From NCBI GenBank assembly GCA_030828025.1, contig JAURDG010000070.1, forward strand, positions 1 through 6,952: DNA of 6,952 nucleotides, given 5' to 3'. This document shows positions 1-5,366 of the stretch, piece by piece. Each line of letters starts with the position of its first letter. Within the stretch, counting starts at the first letter, position 1. The translations under genes and the position numbers were made by a program. The DNA is from Flavobacteriaceae bacterium. GTDB lineage: Bacteria; Bacteroidota; Bacteroidia; Flavobacteriales; Flavobacteriaceae. Under the pieces are notes generated by a model. The model searched no databases. It was not told the origin of the DNA and saw nothing but the letters and a program-made list of their open reading frames with translations.

Positions 1-1
1 A

Positions 2-577
2 CCTAAAGTTGGCGAAGATTTGGTGTTGATGGATTTGGGTGCTGAATACCACAACTATACCGCCGATGTAACCCGAACCATCCCTGCCGATGGAACGTTT
101 ACTGAAGAACAACGTGCCATTTATGATATCGTGTATGAAGCACAAGAGGCGGGTATTGCCGCTGCTGTTGTGGGTGCAAATATGCGTGCGCCACATCAAG
201 CTGCGTTAACGGTTATCGAAAAAGGGTTAGCGACATTGGGTATTATTCAGGACGCTTCGGAAGTTAGACGTTATTTTCCGCACGGCACCTCGCATTATTT
301 AGGACTTGATGTACACGATGCGGGCACCTATCAACCCTTTAAACACAATACCTTAATCACTGTAGAACCCGGAATTTACATTCCTGAAAACAGTCCATGC
401 GACCCCAAATGGTGGGGTATAGCCGTGCGTATTGAAGATGATATTTTGATTACGAATGATGGTCCTGTAAACCTGTCGGCTTATGCACCACGAACAGCAG
501 ACGCCATTGAGGAAATGATGCAGCAACCTAGCGTTTTGGATGATTTTCTACTTCCTGAATTAAGCACGTTGGAGTAG
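2..577 (+). CDS. pepP: Xaa-Pro aminopeptidase (peptidase M24B), 3' part only
   Basis: This is the C-terminal part of a cytoplasmic dinuclear-metal aminopeptidase that removes an N-terminal residue preceding proline. The frame is open from base 2, so the gene begins before the window; 191 residues are visible, a bit under half of a typical protein of about 430. The pita-bread catalytic fold is recognisable and all five metal ligands are present. Counting from the Leu codon at base 20, they are D5 (in MDLG), D16 (in ADVTRT), H92 (in HGTSHYLG), E116 (in TVEPGIY) and E139 (in RIEDD). D5 and D16 are 11 apart, as are D260 and D271 of E. coli PepP, and H88 and H99 are also conserved. The stop at 575-577 lies inside the end of the opposing thrC. 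The family assignment is firm; the substrate (Xaa-Pro versus another M24B specificity) is inferred from similarity, and the missing N-terminal domain could not be examined. Confidence 0.93.
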   Translation, partial: PKVGEDLVLMDLGAEYHNYTADVTRTIPADGTFTEEQRAIYDIVYEAQEAGIAAAVVGANMRAPHQAALTVIEKGLATLGIIQDASEVRRYFPHGTSHYLGLDVHDAGTYQPFKHNTLITVEPGIYIPENSPCDPKWWGIAVRIEDDILITNDGPVNLSAYAPRTADAIEEMMQQPSVLDDFLLPELSTLE

Positions 578-1864
578 GTACTCCTTAAAGGCTTCATACC
601 CTTTTAACGAAGTTTTCTCTGGGGTTTTATCCAGAATATGTTGGATTTGCGCTGGAATATCAAGTGTAATATTCAAGGCTTCCTCAACCGAATCACGGAA
701 TTTGATGGGGTGAGCTGTTTCTAGAAATACGCCGTACGCATCTGGATTTTGACTCAAGTATTCTTGCAATCCCAAATAGCCTACAGCACCATGAGGGTCG
801 GCGACATAATTGTATGTGCCATGTAGTTCCTTCAAAGCGGTTCGGGTCTGATCGTCATTGAATGCGTAAGACGAAAACTGATGCTTAAGCGCTTCAAAAT
901 CGTTATCAAAAAGTGATTGAATACGAATAAAATTAGACGGATTGCCCACATCCATGGCATTGGAAATGGTTTGCTTAGATGGCAATGGATGGTAATCTTG
1001 TGTTTGCAAATAGCGAGGTACGGTATCGTTGATGTTGGTGCTTGCTACAAAATGATGCACAGGAAGTCCTAACTGGTTGGCGACAATGCCTGCGCAAATG
1101 TTACCAAAATTTCCACTAGGCACAGAAAACACCAAATTTCCGTCAAACCCTTTTTGCAGTAGTTGTTGATACGCAAAGAAGAAATAAAACGATTGAGGCA
1201 ACCAACGTGCCACATTAATCGAGTTGGCAGAAGTTAGGTTGTAAACCGCATGTAAATCTTTGTCCAAAAAGGCGGTTTTGACCATCTCTTGACAGTCGTC
1301 AAAAACGCCATCTACTTCCACCGCCTTGATGTTGTTGCCGTTTGTGGTGAGCTGCAATTCTTGGATTTTACTCACTTTTCCTTTTGGATATAAAATAATT
1401 ACCTCAGTACCTTCAATACCTAAAAATCCAGATGCTACAGCACCGCCCGTATCACCCGAAGTAGCTACCAATACGGTAACTTTTTTGGGATTTTGTTCAT
1501 TAAAATAGCCAATACTGCGTGCCATAAATCGACCGCCAACGTCTTTAAACGCCATGGTTGGACCGTGAAATAATTCGAGGGTTGCTAACTTTTTGCTGAG
1601 CGAGACCAAGGGAAAATCAAAACAAAGCGTATCGGCTACAATCTGCTCTAGATGTGTTTCGGGAATAGTGTCGCCAACAAACTGCCGCATTACTTCCACG
1701 CCAATCTCCACAGGAGATTTTTGATCTAAATGATTCAAAAAATCATCAGAAAGGCGTTGAATGTTTTTGGGAAAATACAAGCCTCTGTCTGGTGCTAATC
1801 CGCGAATGACAGCTTCGGAAAAGCTAGCGGTATTGGATTTGTCGTTTAGGCTGTAATATTTCAT
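560..1864 (-). CDS. thrC: Threonine synthase
   Basis: This PLP enzyme converts O-phospho-L-homoserine to L-threonine and phosphate, the last step of threonine synthesis, in the cytoplasm. It is 434 residues long, the usual size for the bacterial short type. The N-terminus (MKYYSLND, then RGLAPDRGLYFP at 21-32) matches E. coli-type ThrC. The PLP lysine is K107 in GPTMAFKD, the same number as in E. coli. SGDTGGA at 136-142 and the phosphate-cradling SGNFGN at 250-255 are intact. The ATG (1864-1862) overlaps the thrB stop as ATGA, and the weak purine stretch AGAAGA sits 6 bases upstream, which favours translation by ribosomes arriving from thrB. It is the last gene of the operon, and its final 18 bases, stop included, overlap the end of the opposing aminopeptidase gene. 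Nothing looks broken. Confidence 0.98.
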   Translation of the reverse strand: MKYYSLNDKSNTASFSEAVIRGLAPDRGLYFPKNIQRLSDDFLNHLDQKSPVEIGVEVMRQFVGDTIPETHLEQIVADTLCFDFPLVSLSKKLATLELFHGPTMAFKDVGGRFMARSIGYFNEQNPKKVTVLVATSGDTGGAVASGFLGIEGTEVIILYPKGKVSKIQELQLTTNGNNIKAVEVDGVFDDCQEMVKTAFLDKDLHAVYNLTSANSINVARWLPQSFYFFFAYQQLLQKGFDGNLVFSVPSGNFGNICAGIVANQLGLPVHHFVASTNINDTVPRYLQTQDYHPLPSKQTISNAMDVGNPSNFIRIQSLFDNDFEALKHQFSSYAFNDDQTRTALKELHGTYNYVADPHGAVGYLGLQEYLSQNPDAYGVFLETAHPIKFRDSVEEALNITLDIPAQIQHILDKTPEKTSLKGYEAFKEYLLQRA

Positions 1865-2826
1865 GCTAAATCTTCTAAAAAGCTCACGCCGGTTTGTTTT
1901 ACTGGGCTCACATGGATTTCAAAGGGAATCTCGGTTTTAGTATAGACCTCTTTCATGGCTTCAGCTACCTCATTGGCAGCGGTCATCCCTTTAGATAAGG
2001 CAAATACAGATGGTCCAGAACCAGAAATTCCAGAGCCTAATGCACCCGCAGCCTTGCAAGCAGATTTGAGCTGTGCAAAATGCGGAATGAGGATGGCGCG
2101 TGATGGTTCTACAATCTCGTCAACTAAGGAGCGACTAAGCAAATCGTAATCTTCTTCGTACAAACTAGACACGAGCGCACCCACATTTGCCCACTGTTGA
2201 ATTGCTTTTTCAAGCGAAACACGTTGCTTAAGAACCGCTCGAGCATCAGAGGTTTTGACTTCAATTTTTGGGTGAATAACGGTGGCTGCTAATTCAAGAG
2301 GCGTGGGCAGCGCACACACATCCAATGGATTGGTGTTTCGAACCAAAGTAAATCCGCCCATGAGTGCTGGTGCCACATTGTCGGCATGTGCACTACCGCA
2401 AGCCAAACGTTCACCCTCCATAGCAAAAGGAACCAACGCTTCGTTGGTGTAGGGAGTTCCTAGCAAGTAATTGATACCCGCAACAGCACCTGCAGCACTA
2501 GCGGCAGAACTACCTATACCGCTACCAGGTTTGATGTTTTTTTCGATGAAAATTTCAAAACCAAGTTTTGAGTTATGTGCTTCCAACAAGGCTAGTGCTG
2601 CAACACCAGCAACATTCTTTTTGGCTTCTAAGGGAAGGTCTTGTCCTTTAATCGAGGTAATTTGAATCCCTGGCACTTCACTGCGGCGAATTTCCATGAT
2701 GTCTCCAATGTTTTCGAGGCATAAGCCTAAAACATCAAAGCCACATGAGATATTAGCAATGCTTGCTGGGGCAAAAAGCCGAACACCTTGTAAATTAACT
2801 TTTTCCAATGCGAATGATATCTGCAA
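1861..2826 (-). CDS. thrB: Homoserine kinase, GHMP family, non-ATG start
   Basis: This cytoplasmic enzyme phosphorylates L-homoserine with ATP to give O-phosphohomoserine, the substrate of the adjacent ThrC. Numbered from the TTG at 2826 (321 residues), the N-terminal strand FAPASIANISCGFDVLG lies at 19-35. The glycine-rich GHMP phosphate loop PGSGIGSSAAS is at 100-110, HADNVAP at 147-153, and the C-terminal GHMP motif GSGISGSGPS at 264-273. The start is the odd part. The frame opens after a TAA at 2844-2842 and has no ATG or GTG before the conserved core; the first ATG is codon 44, inside the fold. The candidates are TTG at 2826, with AGGAA 3 bases upstream, or TTG at 2808, giving 315 residues and an N-terminus nearer the usual family length. 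These overlap thrA by 32 or 14 bp. The product is certain; the start is not. Confidence 0.95.
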   Translation of the reverse strand: MQISFALEKVNLQGVRLFAPASIANISCGFDVLGLCLENIGDIMEIRRSEVPGIQITSIKGQDLPLEAKKNVAGVAALALLEAHNSKLGFEIFIEKNIKPGSGIGSSAASAAGAVAGINYLLGTPYTNEALVPFAMEGERLACGSAHADNVAPALMGGFTLVRNTNPLDVCALPTPLELAATVIHPKIEVKTSDARAVLKQRVSLEKAIQQWANVGALVSSLYEEDYDLLSRSLVDEIVEPSRAILIPHFAQLKSACKAAGALGSGISGSGPSVFALSKGMTAANEVAEAMKEVYTKTEIPFEIHVSPVKQTGVSFLEDLA

Positions 2827-5233
2827 AAATTCCTGATGCGGTTACCTCTGCACCTGCACCTGCACCTTTGACAATGAGTGGCTGTTGTGCATACCTATCG
2901 GTATAAAACAACACAATGTTATCACTGCCTTCTAAATTGTAAAAATCGTGTCCTTCCGGGATTTGTTTTAAGCCTACAGAAGCCACGCCATCTTCATAAG
3001 TTGCTACGTATTTAAGTCGGGCATTGTTTGCTTTAGCATCGTGAAACAAGGCCAAGAAGTGTGCTTCATGCTCGTCAAGACTAGCCAGAAAAGTATCATT
3101 TGTCGTGGTTTTTAAGCATGCTTCAGGCAAAAAGGAACTGTTTTCTATGTCTTCAAGTTCCAATACGCGACCACTCTCGCGAGCAAGAATTAAAATTTTT
3201 CTTGCTACATCAACTCCACTTAAATCGATTTTTGGATCGGGTTCGGTGTAACCTTCTTGCATGGCACGTTCCACAACCGCCCTAAAACTAGTCGTATCAT
3301 TGTAATTGTTAAAGACAAAATTTAGGCTACCTGACAAGACCGCCTGAATGCTTTTGACGCTGTCGCCAGATGCGATTAGATGATTTAACGTGTCGATGAT
3401 GGGCAATCCTGCACCAACATTTGTTTCAAACAAAAAGGGCGCATTATATTGATGAGAAAGCTTTTTTAGGTTTTGATAATTTGAAAACGAATCCGCACAG
3501 GCAATTTTGTTGCACGTAACTACGCCAATGTTGTTTTTGAGGTAATGGGCATAGGTGCCTGCAATAATCTCGTTCGCTGTGTTGTCCACAAATATAGAGT
3601 TGCGCAAGTTTAGCTCTTTGGTTTTGGCATAGAAAACATCTTTATCAGCGGTTTCACCCTGTTTTAACTTAGTTTGCCAGTCGCTCAAATCGATGCCATT
3701 TGCGTCAAAAAGCATTTTACGAGAATTCGAAATACCCGCAACACTTAGTTTTAGCTTGAAGCGCTCTACCAAATAATCATTTTGCTTATAAACTTGCTCT
3801 AAAAATTTACTCCCGACGTTTCCAATGCCAGTAACGAACAGGTTTAATTTTTTGATTTGTGCTTCAAAAAATGCTTCGTGTAGGGTGTTTAGTGCTTTTT
3901 TAATGTCTCTACTGTCGATTACGGCAGTGATGTTTTTTTCCGATGCACCCTGTGCAATGGCTTTAACATTTACGTTGTTGTTTCCAAGGGCACGGAACAT
4001 ACGTCCGCTAATTCCTTGGTGATTTTTCATGTTTTCGCCGACCAAAGCAATGATAGACAAGTCCTTTTCAACACGAATCGGATTTAACTTTTTGCCTTCA
4101 ATATCTAGCGCAAAGGCTTCGTTAATGGTTTCTTCGGCAAAATCCGCATTTTGCGCATCAATACCTAAGCAAATTGAATGCTCGGACGAGGCCTGCGTAA
4201 TCATCACAACATTAATGTGGTGTTGCGCCAATACGGTAAGTAGTTTTTGCGAATATCCAGGAACACCAATCATGCCACTTCCTTCAAGTGTTAGCAAGGC
4301 AATGTCATTGATATGGCTAATGCCACGTACAACGGTTTCCTCACTAGTTTTGCTTGTAATTAAGGTTCCGTCAAGTTCAGGTGCAAATGTATTTTTGATA
4401 TACACCGGAATTTCTTTATCTGTAATCGGTTGGAGTGTAGGTGGATAAATGACCTTAGCGCCAAAATGCGACAACTCCATCGCTTCTTGATACGAAATTT
4501 CAGGTATTGCTTTTGCTTGCTTCACTAAGGCTGGATGAGCGGTGTACATACCACTAACATCTGTCCAAATGGTCAAATATTCTGCTTGAACAGCACAAGA
4601 AATAATGGATGCGGTTAGGTCAGAACCACCACGACCAAGTGTTGTGACAACGCCAGCCGCATTTTTGGCGACAAATCCTGGAAGGATCACATATTGATGG
4701 GTATTGTTTTTAAAGAATTCTTGAATGTTTTTTTCAGTAACGGCTTGATTCACAACCGTTCTACCCATAGAGAGTGTAGTAATGATAAGATCTTGCGTGT
4801 TTTTTGCAACGACATCAAGACCTGCGGCTTGGGCTGCATGTACAATAATATTGTGCGAAAGCAACTCACCAAAACTTAAGAGTGCATCTTGAGTTTTTGG
4901 TGATAACTCTCGAATCATAAACACCCCGTCAAGAATAGTCTCAAGTAAATTAATGGTTTGTTTTGTGGTGCTTAGGATAGCACTTTGTTTGGCAACGGGA
5001 ATTAATTCCTTGACCAGATTTAAATGTCGTGATTCAACTTCCTTGAGTTGATCCATGTAGCTGCTATCGCCAGCGGCAGCGAGATTTCCTAGCTGATGAA
5101 GATCGTCTGTTACGCCTCCCAAGGCAGAAACAACGACCGCCACAGGCTTAGTCTCCTGTTTTAGAATTTGCAATACTTGTCGTATTTCTTTTTCTCCAGC
5201 AACAGAGGTTCCGCCAAACTTATATACAATCAT
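2795..5233 (-). CDS. thrA: Bifunctional aspartokinase / homoserine dehydrogenase I
   Basis: This fused enzyme of 812 residues, the usual ThrA length, phosphorylates aspartate and reduces aspartate semialdehyde to homoserine. The kinase domain covers about residues 1-300: KFGGTS at 5-10, LGRGGSDLTA at 199-208, IWTDVSGMY at 222-230 and FGAKVIYPPT at 257-266. Two ACT domains follow at about 312-455, with MITQASSEHS (344-353) and AIAQGASEKN (425-434), motifs of threonine-sensitive enzymes. The dehydrogenase starts near 463 with the nucleotide-binding loop GIGNVG (469-474), then CNK (574-576), ETNVGAGLP (603-611) and EPDPKIDLSGVDVARK (664-679). In that last motif, E664, D675 and K679 have the spacing of catalytic-site residues E208, D219 and K223 of yeast homoserine dehydrogenase. 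The ATG lies three residues before KFGGTS, the expected place. An Ala (235) replaces the Arg common in the kinase TxDPR motif. The gene heads the operon. Confidence 0.98.
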   Translation of the reverse strand: MIVYKFGGTSVAGEKEIRQVLQILKQETKPVAVVVSALGGVTDDLHQLGNLAAAGDSSYMDQLKEVESRHLNLVKELIPVAKQSAILSTTKQTINLLETILDGVFMIRELSPKTQDALLSFGELLSHNIIVHAAQAAGLDVVAKNTQDLIITTLSMGRTVVNQAVTEKNIQEFFKNNTHQYVILPGFVAKNAAGVVTTLGRGGSDLTASIISCAVQAEYLTIWTDVSGMYTAHPALVKQAKAIPEISYQEAMELSHFGAKVIYPPTLQPITDKEIPVYIKNTFAPELDGTLITSKTSEETVVRGISHINDIALLTLEGSGMIGVPGYSQKLLTVLAQHHINVVMITQASSEHSICLGIDAQNADFAEETINEAFALDIEGKKLNPIRVEKDLSIIALVGENMKNHQGISGRMFRALGNNNVNVKAIAQGASEKNITAVIDSRDIKKALNTLHEAFFEAQIKKLNLFVTGIGNVGSKFLEQVYKQNDYLVERFKLKLSVAGISNSRKMLFDANGIDLSDWQTKLKQGETADKDVFYAKTKELNLRNSIFVDNTANEIIAGTYAHYLKNNIGVVTCNKIACADSFSNYQNLKKLSHQYNAPFLFETNVGAGLPIIDTLNHLIASGDSVKSIQAVLSGSLNFVFNNYNDTTSFRAVVERAMQEGYTEPDPKIDLSGVDVARKILILARESGRVLELEDIENSSFLPEACLKTTTNDTFLASLDEHEAHFLALFHDAKANNARLKYVATYEDGVASVGLKQIPEGHDFYNLEGSDNIVLFYTDRYAQQPLIVKGAGAGAEVTASGIFADIIRIGKS
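2830..2834 (-). promoter_or_regulatory. Possible ribosome binding site for the TTG start of thrB
   Basis: AGGAA on the minus strand, inside the end of thrA, ends 3 bases before the TTG at 2826-2824. The spacing is shorter than ideal. It is the only Shine-Dalgarno-like stretch near either TTG candidate, so it mildly favours 2826 over 2808. Bacteroidota often initiate without such a sequence, so this is weak evidence. Confidence 0.3.
2849..2866 (-). repeat. Three tandem copies of a hexamer within thrA
   Basis: TGCACC is repeated three times exactly on the plus strand (GGTGCA on the coding strand), encoding alternating Gly-Ala in KGAGAGAE near residues 789-796 of ThrA. The segment corresponds to the conserved glycine-rich stretch near the C-terminus of homoserine dehydrogenase. 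The repeat keeps the frame and is probably a by-product of the protein sequence. Confidence 0.7.
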
Positions 5234-5256
5234 CGGATTTACTTAAAAAAACGCTA

Positions 5257-5264
5257 CAAAAATA
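5257..5264 (-). promoter_or_regulatory. Candidate -7 promoter element for thrABC (TAnnTTTG)
   Basis: The minus strand reads TATTTTTG here, an exact match to the TAnnTTTG -7 consensus of the Bacteroidota primary sigma factor. It lies 23 bases before the thrA ATG, which would give a 5' leader of only about 15-20 bases. The matching -33 TTG is not at the usual spacing; the nearest TTG (5280-5278) is only 13 bases away. An A8 tract at 5304-5297 upstream might help, but that is speculation. The position and orientation fit an operon promoter. TAnnTTTG turns up by chance in AT-rich spacers, so confidence is moderate. Confidence 0.45.
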
Positions 5265-5346
5265 GCCGATTTAAACCCAATATCGTATATGAAAACTTTT
5301 TTTTGTTGTCGTTGATTAAATTTTGCAATAGTAAATGCATAAGTCA

Positions 5347-5366
5347 ACAGGCTTTAACAAGCCTAT
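5347..5366 (-). terminator. Short hairpin directly after clpC, possible weak terminator
   Basis: On the minus strand the base following the clpC TAA begins an inverted repeat, ATAGGCTT-GTTA-AAGCCTGT: eight pairs (one of them T-G) around a four-base loop. The inner six pairs are perfect. The bases that follow are TGACTTATGC, not a T-run, so this does not meet the usual definition of an intrinsic terminator. It could instead be a 3'-end stabilising stem or an inefficient terminator that lets some clpC transcription reach thrA. The hairpin is seen; the function is inferred. Confidence 0.4.

Noticed and set aside
587..604. AAAGG...CCTTT inverted repeat downstream of the aminopeptidase stop as a terminator
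   Set aside because: The stem is only five pairs with an eight-base loop, is AT-rich, lacks a following T-run, and lies inside thrC coding sequence.
4029..4448. 139-codon plus-strand open frame antisense to thrA
   Set aside because: It lies wholly within well-supported thrA coding sequence, its product resembles no family I know, and the composition is that of a shadow frame.
5254..5340. 28-codon minus-strand frame before thrA (starts MHLLLQN) as a leader peptide
   Set aside because: It has one Thr codon and two Ile codons with no cluster, no terminator follows, and the best promoter element lies inside its end, so it would not be transcribed from that promoter.
5342..5347. TTGACT on the minus strand as an E. 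coli-like -35 box
   Set aside because: No TATAAT-like hexamer follows at 16-18 bases, and Bacteroidota primary promoters do not use that pair of boxes.
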